Shown: positions 16,969-25,643 of the stretch, in pieces
Layout of the letters: each line of letters begins with the position of its first letter
How positions within the stretch are numbered: the stretch's first letter is position 1
Origin: Brevundimonas sp.
GTDB lineage: Bacteria; Pseudomonadota; Alphaproteobacteria; Caulobacterales; Caulobacteraceae
Assembly: GCF_027484365.1 (NCBI RefSeq)
Contig: NZ_JAIXTC010000022.1
Coordinates: forward strand, 1-64,000
Direction: 5' to 3'
DNA: 64,000 bases
Program-made: the position numbers and the translations under genes
Notes under the pieces: model-generated
Seen by the model: the letters and a program-made list of their open reading frames with translations, nothing else
Database searches by the model: none
Told to the model about the DNA's origin: nothing

Positions 16969-17943
16969 TTACAGCCCCTCGAACAGCGCCGTCGACAGAT
17001 AGCGCTCCGCGAAGCTGGGAATGATGGCGACGATCGTCTTCCCTGCATTTTCGTCCAGTCCGGCCAGGCGGAAGGCGGCGGTCAAGGCGGCGCCGGACGA
17101 GATACCGACCGGGATGCCTTCGACGCGAGCTACCTTGCGAGCCATCTCGAAACTGTCCTCGTTGGAGACCTGTTCGACGCCGTCGATGATCGAGCGGTCG
17201 ACGATAGCGGGAATGAAGCCCGCGCCGATCCCTTGAATCTTGTGCGGCCCTGGCTCGCCGCCGGACAGGACCGGCGAGGCGGTGGGCTCGACCGCGATCA
17301 TCCTTATCGACGACTTCTTCGCCTTCAGCGCCTGGCCCACGCCCGTGATCGTGCCGCCGGTTCCGACGCCGGCGACGACGATGTCCACCGCGCCCGCCGT
17401 GTCGTTCCAGATCTCTTCCGCCGTGGTCGCGCGGTGAATGGCGGGATTGGCGGGGTTCTCGAACTGCGACGGACTGACAGCGCCGGGAGTGTGTTCCAGC
17501 AGCTCGGTCGCCATCGCGATCGCGCCCTTCATCCCCTTCTCGGCAGGGGTCAACACCAGTTCGGCGCCCAGGAGGGCCAGCATCTTGCGACGTTCGATCG
17601 ACATCGACTCGGGCATGACCAGGATAAGGCGATAGCCCTTGGCCGCGGCCACGAAGGCCAGGGCGATGCCGGTGTTGCCGCTGGTCGGCTCGATCAGGAT
17701 GCTGCCCGCAGCGATCCTGCCCGAGGCTTCCAGCGCCTCGATCATCGCCACCCCGATCCTGTCCTTCACGGAGGCGATGGGGTTGAAGAACTCCAGCTTG
17801 GCAAGCACGCGCGCCTTCGGCGAATACTCGGCGGACAGACGCGGAAGACCGACGAGGGGCGTGTCACCGATGGTGTCGATGATCGAGTCATAGACCTTGC
17901 CTCGACCATGGGTGGCGCGGGCGTTGGGGGCGGTGTCGGACAT
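16969..17943 (-). CDS. cysK: Cysteine synthase A (O-acetylserine sulfhydrylase)
   Basis: The 324-residue PLP enzyme converts O-acetylserine and sulfide to cysteine. The PLP lysine is in [11 protein letters not shown] (about residue 57). Phosphate and substrate loops read [10 protein letters not shown] and [10 protein letters not shown], and the C-terminal GISSGAA is intact. ATG 17943 has GGAG 6 bases upstream; the frame extends further upstream without support. The length matches CysK. It is divergent from the LOV regulator, with about 290 bases between them. Confidence 0.95.
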   Translation of the reverse strand: MSDTAPNARATHGRGKVYDSIIDTIGDTPLVGLPRLSAEYSPKARVLAKLEFFNPIASVKDRIGVAMIEALEASGRIAAGSILIEPTSGNTGIALAFVAAAKGYRLILVMPESMSIERRKMLALLGAELVLTPAEKGMKGAIAMATELLEHTPGAVSPSQFENPANPAIHRATTAEEIWNDTAGAVDIVVAGVGTGGTITGVGQALKAKKSSIRMIAVEPTASPVLSGGEPGPHKIQGIGAGFIPAIVDRSIIDGVEQVSNEDSFEMARKVARVEGIPVGISSGAALTAAFRLAGLDENAGKTIVAIIPSFAERYLSTALFEGL

Positions 17944-18235
17944 GGGGAGCTCCGGGTCGAAATATGCACCGTCGAAAACACTCTGCGGATCGTGCGCATC
18001 ATGCGGTTGGACAGGGCGCGACCGAGACCGCGCACCTCGTGACATAGGCCGTCGTCCATCGTGCACAAGCCAGATTATCTGATCCCCACCCAGCGAAATG
18101 CTCTATCCGCTCCCAACGGCGCGGCCCAGGCGGGTGCTGATGGACGCTCTGGTTCCGCCCGACATCCGTCGACGGGTTCGGCTTCGCTTTTGCTCTCTTC
18201 CGGGCCTATGCTCATGGCAGGGGGAGGGCGACGCG

Positions 18236-18856
18236 GTGATCGACTATGACCTGGACGAGGACGGCAGCGTCCTGTTGTCCTCCATCGTCAACAGTCCGAT
18301 CGCCTCGGTGATCAGCAATCCGCGCTTGCCAGACAATCCAATCATCGCAGTCAACCAGGCGTTCTGTGACCTGACCGGGTATGATGATGACGAAATCGTG
18401 GGGCGGAACTGCCGCTTTCTGGCCGGACCGGCGACAGAGCCCTGGCTGACCGAACGCATCCGTCAGGGCACGCGGGACCGGAAACCGACCCTGGTCGAAA
18501 TCCTGAACTACAAGCGAGACGGTCAGCCGTTTCGCAACGCCGTCCTTGTCGCTCCCGTATTCCTGCCCGACGGAGAGCTGGAGTATTTCATCGGCTCCCA
18601 GGTCGAATTGGATCAGGACGCCGTCGGCCCGTCGTCCAGCCGCCACCACCAGGCCGTCGAGGTGGTGAGGACCCTGTCACCTCGCCAACGCGAGGTGCTG
18701 CAGCAGATCGCTGCCGGGTACCGCAGCAAACAGATCTCGTTCCACCTGGGCCTCAGCGAGAAGACGGTCAAGATGCACCGCGCCCTGATCCTGGAAAAGA
18801 TCGGCACCCATAATATCGCCGACGCCATCCGGTTGGCAGTCGAGGCCGGTCTTTAG
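18236..18856 (+). CDS. LOV blue-light receptor with LuxR-type HTH (EL222-like)
   Basis: The 206-residue protein joins a LOV domain (about 15-125) to a LuxR/NarL-type helix-turn-helix (about 145-206). The flavin-adduct cysteine is in GRNCRFLAG, close to canonical GRNCRFLQG. The flavin-contact asparagines in [12 protein letters not shown] and the C-terminal Gln in FIGSQ are present. The HTH reads [20 protein letters not shown] and [12 protein letters not shown]. Family knowledge: light frees the HTH to dimerise and bind DNA. I prefer GTG 18236 (GGGGAGGG about 8 bases upstream); in-frame ATGs at 18098 and 18140 lack a good ribosome site. It lies directly upstream of the rhodopsin gene, so light-dependent control of that gene is likely but unproven. 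Confidence 0.88.
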   Translation: MIDYDLDEDGSVLLSSIVNSPIASVISNPRLPDNPIIAVNQAFCDLTGYDDDEIVGRNCRFLAGPATEPWLTERIRQGTRDRKPTLVEILNYKRDGQPFRNAVLVAPVFLPDGELEYFIGSQVELDQDAVGPSSSRHHQAVEVVRTLSPRQREVLQQIAAGYRSKQISFHLGLSEKTVKMHRALILEKIGTHNIADAIRLAVEAGL

Positions 18857-18882
18857 TAACCGATGCTTCTGTGGGCGCCTGA

Positions 18883-18902
18883 ATACGGCCTAAAGGCCGT
18901 AT
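18883..18902 (+). promoter_or_regulatory. Perfect 8-bp inverted repeat between LOV regulator and rhodopsin
   Basis: ATACGGCC-taaa-GGCCGTAT lies 27 bases after the LOV-HTH stop and 73 bases before the rhodopsin start. It has no T-run, so a weak terminator is less likely than an operator or an mRNA hairpin. It is a candidate binding site for the neighbouring HTH regulator. Confidence 0.5.
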
Positions 18903-18911
18903 GGAAAGGAA

Positions 18912-18964
18912 CCTCCGAATGGCTGAAGTCTTCCCCGGCAAGGCCCGACCGGGCCCTTCGGAGG
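18912..18964 (+). promoter_or_regulatory. Predicted RNA fold that hides the rhodopsin ribosome-binding site
   Basis: CCTCCGAA (18912-18919) is exactly complementary to TTCGGAGG (18957-18964), whose GGAGG is the ribosome-binding site 10 bases before the rhodopsin ATG. The enclosed loop holds a second stem, GGCCC-gacc-GGGCC (18942-18955). A folded leader would block ribosome entry, so translation may depend on temperature, a ligand or an RNA partner. This is read from complementarity only. Confidence 0.5.
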
Positions 18965-18974
18965 AAACACTGCC

Positions 18975-19748
18975 ATGCCGACCATCGAGATCGGGCAATA
19001 CCTGCTCGTTTACAACGCCTTCTCATTCACATTCGCCACAATGGCCGCGGCGACGCTGTTCCTGTGGTTTGGCCGGTCCCAGGTCGGACCCGCCTACAAG
19101 ACAGCCCTGACCATTTCCGGTCTGGTGACGGCCATCGCGGCCTATCACTATTTCCGCATCTTCGAGAGCTGGGAGTCCGCCTACGAGGTCCGCGACGGCG
19201 TCATCACCGTGACGGGCCTGGCGTTCAACGACGCCTATCGCTATGTCGACTGGCTCCTGACTGTGCCGCTTCTTCTGATCGAACTGATCCTGGTTATGCG
19301 CCTCAGCCAGGAAGAGACGATGTCGAAGTCCCTCAAGCTGGGCTTTGCCGCAGCCTTGATGATCATCCTGGGCTATCCGGGCGAGATCGCCGACGACAAT
19401 ACGACCCGGGCAATCTGGGGAACGCTGTCGAGCATTCCGTTCGTCTATATCGTCTGGGAATTGTTCAAGGGTCTGGGCGCCTCGATCGAGCGTCAGCCTG
19501 AAAGCGTTAAGGGACTGATCAAGAAAGCCCGACTGCTGACGTTTGCGTCGTGGGGCTTCTATCCGATCGTTTACATGATCCCCTACACCAACATCGGCGG
19601 GGCCGCCGCCGAGACCTATGTCCAGGTCGGCTACACGATCGCAGACATCGTCGCCAAGGCCGGTGTCGGCGTGCTGGTCTATCTCATCGCCGTCCGCAAA
19701 TCGCGGGCCGAATACGGAGAAGCCGCCTACGAAACCGCCAAGGCCTGA
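18975..19748 (+). CDS. Proton-pumping type microbial rhodopsin (proteorhodopsin/xanthorhodopsin group)
   Basis: This 257-residue seven-helix protein binds retinal and should pump protons outward in light. Helix C reads RYVDWLLTVPLLLIEL: Asp (counter-ion), Thr at +4 and Glu (proton donor) at +11, the DTE pattern of outward proton pumps. Leu at +8 is the residue linked to green absorption in proteorhodopsins. The retinal lysine is in helix G (DIVAKAGVG). A His in YHYFRIFESW matches the counter-ion-coupled His of proteorhodopsin. Helix E carries WGTLSSIPF, whose Gly may be the small residue allowing carotenoid-antenna binding; that needs an alignment. The ATG is preceded by GGAGG. The Blh gene follows, completing a pump-plus-retinal unit. 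Confidence 0.95.
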   Translation: MPTIEIGQYLLVYNAFSFTFATMAAATLFLWFGRSQVGPAYKTALTISGLVTAIAAYHYFRIFESWESAYEVRDGVITVTGLAFNDAYRYVDWLLTVPLLLIELILVMRLSQEETMSKSLKLGFAAALMIILGYPGEIADDNTTRAIWGTLSSIPFVYIVWELFKGLGASIERQPESVKGLIKKARLLTFASWGFYPIVYMIPYTNIGGAAAETYVQVGYTIADIVAKAGVGVLVYLIAVRKSRAEYGEAAYETAKA

Positions 19749-19767
19749 TCGGCCAATCGCACGAACC

Positions 19768-19796
19768 GTCCGGACAGGCCGAACGCCTGTCCGGGC
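19768..19796 (+). promoter_or_regulatory. Intercistronic hairpin between rhodopsin and Brp/Blh genes
   Basis: CCGGACAGGC-cgaac-GCCTGTCCGG is a perfect 10-pair stem (19770-19794), extendable by a G-U and a G-C pair, in the 72-base gap. No T-run follows. It may partially terminate transcription or protect the rhodopsin mRNA, so that the pump is made in excess over the enzyme. Confidence 0.6.
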
Positions 19797-19820
19797 ATCG
19801 TGCCAACAGAAGGCATTGCC

Positions 19821-20750
19821 ATGTCCATGCCAATGGATCGAAGGGGCCCTCCGGTTTCCCCTCTGTCGGGGACCTCGCTCGTGATCGTAGCCCTGTTGCT
19901 GTCGCTTCTGGCGCTGGTGCTCGGCGTTCCGCTTTCGGGGCCAGTCGCGACAACCCTGTCCTGCCTGGCCTTGCTGGTGTTCGGGCTTCCGCATGGCACC
20001 TTGGACCTCGAGCTCATTCGCGCCCGCGCGGCCGGACCCTGGATGGGAATGGTGACCCTGGTACTCCTCTATCTTTCACTGGCGGCGTCCATGTACGCCC
20101 TGTGGCGGATCGAGCCGGTCCTCGCGCTCGCCGCCTTCATCGCCATTGCCGTCGTTCATTTTTCAGAGGACTGGCAAGGGGCGGGTTCGGTCCTGTTGAG
20201 GGCCGGCCTGGCGCTGGCTCTGTTGTCGGCCCCGACCCTGTTTCACCGTACTGAACTGGATCTGATCTTTACCGGTCTGACCGACCGGATCGAGGCGACC
20301 ATGGTCACCGACGCCCTGCTGCTGGTCCTGCCTATGGCGATCGGGCTGGGGCTGATCGCCATTGCGGCCCTCTGGCAGGCGGGACGCAGGCCACAAGCCC
20401 TCGGTGGGCTGGTGGCGCTGACCGGGATGATCGTCCTGCCGCCGCTCGTGGGGTTCGCCCTCTATTTCTGCCTGTTCCACTCTCCACGTCACTTTCGCGA
20501 AAGCCTGGCGACCCTGTCATGGCCGGACCTTCGAGACTGGTGGGCCGTCGTTCTGCCACTCAGCCTTGCGGCGGGGGCGGTCGCCGTTCTGATCTTCGGA
20601 CTGGAACTCAGAGCCGCCCTGCCCGACAGGATCATGGCGGCCAGTTTCATGACGCTGTCGATCCTGACCGTGCCCCACATGTTGGTGCCGCTGATCTCCG
20701 CCCGACTGCAGCGCAAGAATCCGGTCCCGGTGGCCGGCCTGACGACCTGA
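19821..20750 (+). CDS. blh: Brp/Blh-family beta-carotene 15,15'-dioxygenase
   Basis: The 309-residue membrane enzyme cleaves beta-carotene into two retinals. It has about eight hydrophobic helices and the family's conserved histidine motifs: FGLPHGTLDLEL, VVHFSEDW, CLFHSPRHFRE and LTVPHMLV, which bind the iron. ATG 19821 has AGAAGG about 7 bases upstream; a GTG 21 bases earlier is in frame but less well placed. Its position straight after the rhodopsin gene is the usual arrangement for retinal supply. No carotenoid-synthesis (crt) genes are in the window, so beta-carotene must come from elsewhere. Confidence 0.93.
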   Translation: MSMPMDRRGPPVSPLSGTSLVIVALLLSLLALVLGVPLSGPVATTLSCLALLVFGLPHGTLDLELIRARAAGPWMGMVTLVLLYLSLAASMYALWRIEPVLALAAFIAIAVVHFSEDWQGAGSVLLRAGLALALLSAPTLFHRTELDLIFTGLTDRIEATMVTDALLLVLPMAIGLGLIAIAALWQAGRRPQALGGLVALTGMIVLPPLVGFALYFCLFHSPRHFRESLATLSWPDLRDWWAVVLPLSLAAGAVAVLIFGLELRAALPDRIMAASFMTLSILTVPHMLVPLISARLQRKNPVPVAGLTT

Positions 20751-20867
20751 ACCCCTCGCCTGACCGGGTTTGGCGGACCGGCCGCTGGCCCGACCTTCGA
20801 CCTCCGACCTTCATGCCCCGTTAACCACGATGAAGCATCCCTGAAGGCCAGTCCCCGGGGCCAGCCT

Positions 20868-22208
20868 TTGCACAATCTCGTCTCAGCCGTCGAAGCGATC
20901 GATCCTCTGATCGTCACCGGCAAGGTGGCGGGCGTCAGCGGTCTGCTGATCGAGGCGCGGGGCGGACTGTCGCGACTGGCCGTGGGTGCCCGCGCCGAGA
21001 TCGGTCGGCGCGGCACGACGCCCCTGCCGGCCGAGGTTGTGGGATTCCGCGATTCCAAGGCGCTCCTGATGCCCTTCGGGCCGGTCGAGGGCGTGGCCCC
21101 CGGCGCCGACATCCACATCATCGGCGAACAGGCCAGTGTCCGCCCGACCAAGGCCTGGCTCGGCCGCATCATCGACGCCTTTGGCCAGCCGATCGACGGC
21201 AAAGGCCCCCTGCCCCAGGGCGCCGCCCCCTACACCCTGCGCGCCTCGCCGCCGCCGGCCCATTCTCGCGGCCGGGTCGGAGAGCGCCTCGATCTGGGCG
21301 TCCGCTCCATGGATGTCTTCACCACCACCTGCCGCGGCCAGCGGCTGGGCATCTTCGCCGGCTCGGGCGTCGGCAAGTCCGTGCTGCTGTCGATGCTGGC
21401 CAAACAGGCCACCTGTGACGTCGTCGTCGTCGGCCTGATCGGTGAACGGGGCCGGGAGGTCCGTGAGTTCATCGAGGAGACCTTGGGCGAGGAGGGACTG
21501 CGCCGCGCCGTCGTCGTGGTCGCCACCTCCGACGAGCCCGCCCTGAAACGTCGCCAGTCCGCCTATATGACACTCGCCATCGCCGAATACTTCCGCGACC
21601 AGGATCTGGAAGTCCTGTGTCTGATGGACTCGGTCACCCGCTTCGCCATGGCGCAACGCGAGATCGGCCTGGCCGCAGGCGAGCCGCCGACGACCAAGGG
21701 CTACACCCCCACCGTCTTCACAGAACTGCCCAAACTGCTGGAACGCGCCGGCCCCGGCCCGGTCCGCCCCGACGGCACCACGGCCGGGCCGATCACCGCC
21801 CTGTTCACCGTGCTTGTGGACGGCGGCGACCATGACGAGCCGATCGCCGACGCCGTGCGAGGCATCCTCGACGGGCATATCGTGATGGATCGCAAGATCG
21901 CCGAGCGCGGACGCTTCCCGGCCATTGACGTGCTGAAGTCGGTCAGTCGCACCATGCCCGCCTGCCAGACCCCACCTGAGCGCGAACTGAACAAGCGCGC
22001 CCGCCAATGCCTGAGCGCCTACGCCTCGATGGAGGAGTTGATCAAGATCGGAGCCTATCGTGCCGGCGCCGATCCGATCACCGACAGGGCCATCGCCCTG
22101 AACCCCGCACTGGAGGCCTTCCTGGGCCAGGACAAGGAGGACGTCACCCGTCTTTCCGATTCCTTTACCCGCCTGGAGGCAATTCTGAATCAGGGCATGG
22201 CGCAGTGA
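20868..22208 (+). CDS. fliI: Flagellum-specific ATPase FliI
   Basis: The 446-residue ATPase powers the flagellar type III export gate. Walker A is [10 protein letters not shown], with the [15 protein letters not shown] block and Walker B-type [20 protein letters not shown]. The C-terminal helical domain is complete. The TTG start at 20868 gives a protein of normal length beginning at the beta-barrel domain. fliJ follows 25 bases later. The upstream gap contains one TTAACC half-site (20821-20826), which is compatible with CtrA control of flagellar genes but is weak evidence alone. Confidence 0.95.
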   Translation: MHNLVSAVEAIDPLIVTGKVAGVSGLLIEARGGLSRLAVGARAEIGRRGTTPLPAEVVGFRDSKALLMPFGPVEGVAPGADIHIIGEQASVRPTKAWLGRIIDAFGQPIDGKGPLPQGAAPYTLRASPPPAHSRGRVGERLDLGVRSMDVFTTTCRGQRLGIFAGSGVGKSVLLSMLAKQATCDVVVVGLIGERGREVREFIEETLGEEGLRRAVVVVATSDEPALKRRQSAYMTLAIAEYFRDQDLEVLCLMDSVTRFAMAQREIGLAAGEPPTTKGYTPTVFTELPKLLERAGPGPVRPDGTTAGPITALFTVLVDGGDHDEPIADAVRGILDGHIVMDRKIAERGRFPAIDVLKSVSRTMPACQTPPERELNKRARQCLSAYASMEELIKIGAYRAGADPITDRAIALNPALEAFLGQDKEDVTRLSDSFTRLEAILNQGMAQ

Positions 22209-22233
22209 ACCATGCCCGCTGGAGTAAAACTGT

Positions 22234-22644
22234 ATGACCGCCTGGGCCCATTCGCTGATCCGGATCTCCAACTACGAGGTCGAGACGCTGCAGAAGCGCC
22301 TCGCGGAGATCTCGAGCCGCAAGGTCTCCGCAGAGATGCGCCTGGCCGTGCTTGACGCTGAGGTCGAGGTGGAACGCGAACGCGCCCGCGCCGACGTCGA
22401 GGCCGGGCTGCTGCTTCAGGCCTATCTGGCCGGCTGGAAGGCCCGCAAGGGCGCCGCGGAAACCGATCTCGTTGCCCTCGATGCCGAGGAAGAAGGGGCC
22501 CGCGACGCCCTGACTGACGCCTATTCCGAGCTCAAGAAGTTCGAGCACGTCGCCGAGACCACCCGCCTCAACGCCCTCATCGCCGCCGGCAAGCGCGAGA
22601 CCGCTGCCTTTGACGAAATGGGCCTGCGTCGCCGCAGCGCCTGA
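22234..22644 (+). CDS. fliJ: Flagellar export chaperone FliJ
   Basis: This 136-residue protein is almost entirely coiled coil (LQKRLAEISSRKVSAEMRLA, AEVEVERERARADVEAG and a second long helix). It forms the central stalk that links FliI to the export gate. Assignment rests on coiled-coil character, length and its place directly after fliI, since FliJ sequences are poorly conserved. GGAG lies about 9 bases before the ATG. A xylanase gene begins 13 bases after its stop. Confidence 0.85.
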   Translation: MTAWAHSLIRISNYEVETLQKRLAEISSRKVSAEMRLAVLDAEVEVERERARADVEAGLLLQAYLAGWKARKGAAETDLVALDAEEEGARDALTDAYSELKKFEHVAETTRLNALIAAGKRETAAFDEMGLRRRSA

Positions 22645-22657
22645 TTTCCCGCGCGGC

Positions 22658-23713
22658 ATGATCGACCGCCGCGCACTCCTCGCCTCCGCCCTGGCGCTGG
22701 CCGCCTGTGAGAAGAACGCCTCCGCCGCGCCCGCGATCGCGGCGACCCCGCTGAAATCCATCGCCCCCTTCCCCATCGGTACGGCTGCGATGTCCGGCCA
22801 GTTCGAGGACTCGGCCTGGGTCGACCTCTGCCTGACCCAGGTCTCCCAGCTCACGCCTGAGTGGGAGATGAAGATGGAGTACATCCTGTCGGAGACCGGT
22901 GACTACCGGTGGGACGCGCCTGACCGGATCGCCGACTTCTGCACCACCCACGGCCTGCGCCTCTACGGCACCACCCTGATCTGGTACTCGCAGGACAGCG
23001 CCTTCTTCCGCTCGCTGGACCCGACGCGATTCCGCACCGAGTACGACCGCTACATCGCAACTGTGGCCGGTCGCTATCGCGGTCGCGCCACCGGCTGGGA
23101 TGTGGTCAATGAGGCAGTGGCCGAAGACGGCAACGGCCTGCGCACCTGCCTGTGGTCAGAGGCCCTCGGCCAGGACGGCTATATCGCCCGCGCCTTCGAA
23201 CAGGCGAAGCTGGCCGATCCCGACGCGGTCCTGTTCCTCAACGACTACAATCTCGAAAACCTGCCGACCAAGGGCTCGACCTTCCTCCGCCTGGTCGAAC
23301 GTCTGCTGAAGGCCGGCGTCCCCGTCGGCGGCATCGGCACCCAGTCCCATCTCGACATCGAAATTCCCGCCGGCCTGACGTCTGCTTTCTTCCGTGAGGC
23401 TGCCCAATTCGGCCTGCCGATCCATGTCTCCGAGCTCGACGCCAGCCTGCGATCCGAGGGCCGCATCGATCTGCGGTCGCCCCGACAGAAGATCGAACAA
23501 CAGACCGCCCGCGTTGCCGAACTGACCGAAGCCTTCATGGACCTGCCGCCCGCACAGCGCTTCGCCTTCACGGTCTGGGGGCTGCGCGACACCGACAGCT
23601 GGTTGAGACGCGACGCCCGTGATGACGGCAAGGACAGCCCGTTGCTGTTCGACGCGGCCGGACGCCCCAATCCCATGTTCAAGGCCGTCGCCGACACGAT
23701 GCGGGCCGGCTGA
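22658..23713 (+). CDS. GH10 family endo-1,4-beta-xylanase, probable lipoprotein
   Basis: The 351-residue enzyme should hydrolyse xylan in the periplasm or on the cell surface. The acid/base glutamate is in WDVVNEAVAEDG and the nucleophile glutamate in HVSELD. LTPEWEMKMEYI and the C-terminal TVWGLRDTDSWL complete the GH10 barrel. The N-terminus has an RR pair, a hydrophobic run and a lipobox-like LAAC, so Tat export with lipid anchoring is possible. ATG 22658 is chosen because it opens the signal peptide. It starts 13 bases after fliJ and may be co-transcribed with the flagellar export genes, an unusual pairing. Confidence 0.93.
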   Translation: MIDRRALLASALALAACEKNASAAPAIAATPLKSIAPFPIGTAAMSGQFEDSAWVDLCLTQVSQLTPEWEMKMEYILSETGDYRWDAPDRIADFCTTHGLRLYGTTLIWYSQDSAFFRSLDPTRFRTEYDRYIATVAGRYRGRATGWDVVNEAVAEDGNGLRTCLWSEALGQDGYIARAFEQAKLADPDAVLFLNDYNLENLPTKGSTFLRLVERLLKAGVPVGGIGTQSHLDIEIPAGLTSAFFREAAQFGLPIHVSELDASLRSEGRIDLRSPRQKIEQQTARVAELTEAFMDLPPAQRFAFTVWGLRDTDSWLRRDARDDGKDSPLLFDAAGRPNPMFKAVADTMRAG

Positions 23714-23851
23714 TCCGGCCGCAGATGATGGTCACCGCTCAGGCGGGTCGTTGGTTTCTTCTGCCGTAGACAAAGATCGCCGATACCCGCGAGGACGTTC
23801 TGTGCGTTAAGGCAGACAGCGATCCTCCGCTCCTTCTACAAGGCTTTGATC

Positions 23852-24490
23852 ATGAGACATGCGTTGGCGGCCGTGGGTGCGGCCCTGATGACGACGGCCT
23901 GTTCGACGGTCGGGGTGAGATCAGGCACCGAAGAGCCGGCCTATCAGAGCGTCGCAACCGTCGGCGCAATCGACATCCGGCGGTATGGCGAGCGGATCGC
24001 CGCCCAGACCGTGGTGACCGGCAACAGCGATGCGGCCCGCAACCAGGGCTTTCGAAGGCTGGCAGGATATATCTTCGGCGGCAACGCGCGGCGGTCCTCC
24101 ATCGCAATGACGGCCCCCGTCTCGCAGGCCGGCGGAGGCGGATCGCAGTCAATCGCCATGACCGCGCCCGTGGCCCAGACGCCGTCGGGGGACGACCGCT
24201 GGACGGTCCAGTTCTTCATGCCTGCAGCCTATACGATGGACGAACTCCCCGTTCCGAACGACCCGACGGTCGAATTGGTCGTCGTCCCGGCGGAGACCTA
24301 TGCGGTGATGAGGTTCAGCGGCGTCGGCTCGGTCCGCGCCGTAGAGACGCACAAGGCCCAGCTGTTGGCCGGACTGGCCGGCAGTGGATGGACCGCGCGC
24401 GGGGAGCCCGTCGTCTGGTTCTACGACCCGCCCTGGACCCTGCCGCCGATGCGCCGCAACGAGGTCGCGGTCCGGGTCGAGCGCGACTAG
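23852..24490 (+). CDS. SOUL-family heme-binding lipoprotein
   Basis: The 212-residue protein has a lipoprotein signal (LMTTAC) and a SOUL/HEBP domain: IDIRRYGERIAAQTVV, FRRLAGYIFGGN, SIAMTAPV (twice, about residues 83-90 and 100-107), FFMPAAYTMDELP and the C-terminal WFYDPPWTLP. SOUL proteins bind heme or related ligands; the bacterial role is not settled. ATG 23852 is preferred to an in-frame TTG six bases earlier. It is convergent with ctrA and followed by a strong terminator. Confidence 0.9.
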   Translation: MRHALAAVGAALMTTACSTVGVRSGTEEPAYQSVATVGAIDIRRYGERIAAQTVVTGNSDAARNQGFRRLAGYIFGGNARRSSIAMTAPVSQAGGGGSQSIAMTAPVAQTPSGDDRWTVQFFMPAAYTMDELPVPNDPTVELVVVPAETYAVMRFSGVGSVRAVETHKAQLLAGLAGSGWTARGEPVVWFYDPPWTLPPMRRNEVAVRVERD

Positions 24491-24534
24491 AGCCGACCCG
24501 GTCGATCGGCCGACCCGACTGCAGCGGAAAAGCA

Positions 24535-24562
24535 AAACGCCCGCCGTTTCCGGCGGGCGTTT
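24535..24562. terminator. Strong bidirectional terminator between SOUL gene and ctrA
   Basis: AAACGCCCGCCG-tttc-CGGCGGGCGTTT is a perfect 12-pair palindromic stem, with an A-rich left side and T-rich right side. It therefore works as an intrinsic terminator for both converging genes. Confidence 0.9.
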
Positions 24563-24587
24563 CAATCCGGCTTCAGGCCTGACCCTT

Positions 24588-25301
24588 TCAGGCGGCGGCG
24601 CTGGCCGGGGCGGAGCCGGTGTTTTCCGACGGGTCGCGCAGGACGTAGCCGCGGCCCCAGACGGTTTCGATATAGTGCTTGCCGCCGGCGGCCGTCGCCA
24701 GCTTCTTGCGCAGCTTGCAGATGAAGACGTCGATGATCTTCAGCTCGGGCTCGTCCATGCCGCCGTAAAGGTGGTTCAGGAACATTTCCTTGGTCAGGGT
24801 CGTGCCCTTGCGGAGCGAGAGCAGCTCCAGCATCTGGTATTCCTTGCCCGTCAGGTGGACGCGGTGGCCATGCACCTCGACCGTCTTGCCGTCCAGGTTC
24901 ACGGCGATCTCGCCGGTGTGGATGATGGCCTGGGCGTGCCCCTTGGAGCGGCGGACCACGGCGTGGGTGCGCGCGATCAGCTCGTCCTTGTGGAAGGGCT
25001 TGGTCATGTAGTCATCAGCGCCGCCGCCGAAGGTCTTGACCTTGGTCTCGATCTCCGTCGAGCCCGACAGGATCATGACCGGCGTATTGACCTTGCCGAC
25101 GCGCAGCTGGCGCAGCACTTCCAGGCCGCTCATGTCCGGCAGGTTCAGGTCAAGAAGAATGAGATCGTAGTCATAGATCTTGCCCAGATCGATGCCTTCT
25201 TCGCCCAGGTCGGTCGTGTAGACGTTGAAGCCTTCCGACTTCAGCATCAGCTCGATGCTCTGCGCAGTCGCATGATCGTCTTCGATAAGCAGAACGCGCA
25301 T
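24588..25301 (-). CDS. ctrA: Cell-cycle master response regulator CtrA
   Basis: The 237-residue OmpR-type regulator starts [20 protein letters not shown]. The phospho-acceptor Asp is in [13 protein letters not shown], followed by the conserved [12 protein letters not shown]. The winged helix reads [17 protein letters not shown] and [17 protein letters not shown]. The tail ends in Ala-Ala, the degradation signal used by ClpXP on Caulobacter CtrA. It is slightly longer than Caulobacter's 231 residues, the difference lying at the tail. Activity is known to flow through CckA-ChpT, and chpT is at 45618. The upstream region has TTAA half-sites and clustered GANTC sites, consistent with autoregulation and CcrM/GcrA timing. 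Confidence 0.97.
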   Translation of the reverse strand: MRVLLIEDDHATAQSIELMLKSEGFNVYTTDLGEEGIDLGKIYDYDLILLDLNLPDMSGLEVLRQLRVGKVNTPVMILSGSTEIETKVKTFGGGADDYMTKPFHKDELIARTHAVVRRSKGHAQAIIHTGEIAVNLDGKTVEVHGHRVHLTGKEYQMLELLSLRKGTTLTKEMFLNHLYGGMDEPELKIIDVFICKLRKKLATAAGGKHYIETVWGRGYVLRDPSENTGSAPASAAA

Positions 25302-25370
25302 TCATGCCCCTCCAGGCAAAAGCTAGACCATATGACCCGACGAATAAGCCCGGGTAACCTTGTTCGAGAG

Positions 25371-25400
25371 TTAACCCGTCGAACCCTTAAGAAGTATTAA
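25371..25400 (-). promoter_or_regulatory. Cluster of three TTAA half-sites upstream of ctrA (candidate CtrA boxes)
   Basis: TTAACC at 25371-25376 and TTAA at 25387-25390 and 25397-25400 fall within 30 bases, 70-100 bases upstream of ctrA. TTAA is rare in this GC-rich sequence. The last pair has a 6-base spacer rather than the canonical 7, so they are best read as half-sites for CtrA binding to its own promoter. Confidence 0.55.
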
Positions 25401-25417
25401 CGCCACCCCATGAAGGC

Positions 25418-25468
25418 GAATCTGGGGTGATTTGCGAATCGCGTCGAGACTCCACGAGTCAACGATTC
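25418..25468. promoter_or_regulatory. Five GANTC (CcrM-type) methylation sites in 51 bp upstream of ctrA
   Basis: GAATC 25418-25422, GAATC 25436-25440, GACTC 25448-25452, GAGTC 25456-25460 and GATTC 25464-25468. CcrM methylates GANTC in Caulobacterales, and hemimethylation of a GANTC in the ctrA P1 promoter, read by GcrA, times its transcription in Caulobacter. The cluster lies 117-167 bases from the ctrA start, inside the 342-base gap (25302-25643) shared with the divergent DnaA-like gene. Apart from these sites and the TTAA cluster I see nothing else in that gap. Confidence 0.8.
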
Positions 25469-25643
25469 GAATTATTTTCGCCGCCCGCCGTTTGGCCGTG
25501 CCTGATGCGCCTACATGAAATTCGCGGCAGTCCCGCCACAACTGGAGGTACGACCGATCCTGACGTCACACCGGACCATATTCCTAGCATGACGCACGCC
25601 CGCCCTTAGCATGGCGGACGCGCATCGACCTGGGAGGACCGCT

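Noticed and set aside
25427..25609. 60-residue frame in the ctrA upstream region
   Set aside because: It lies across the GANTC cluster, has no ribosome site and no family. The region is better read as regulatory.
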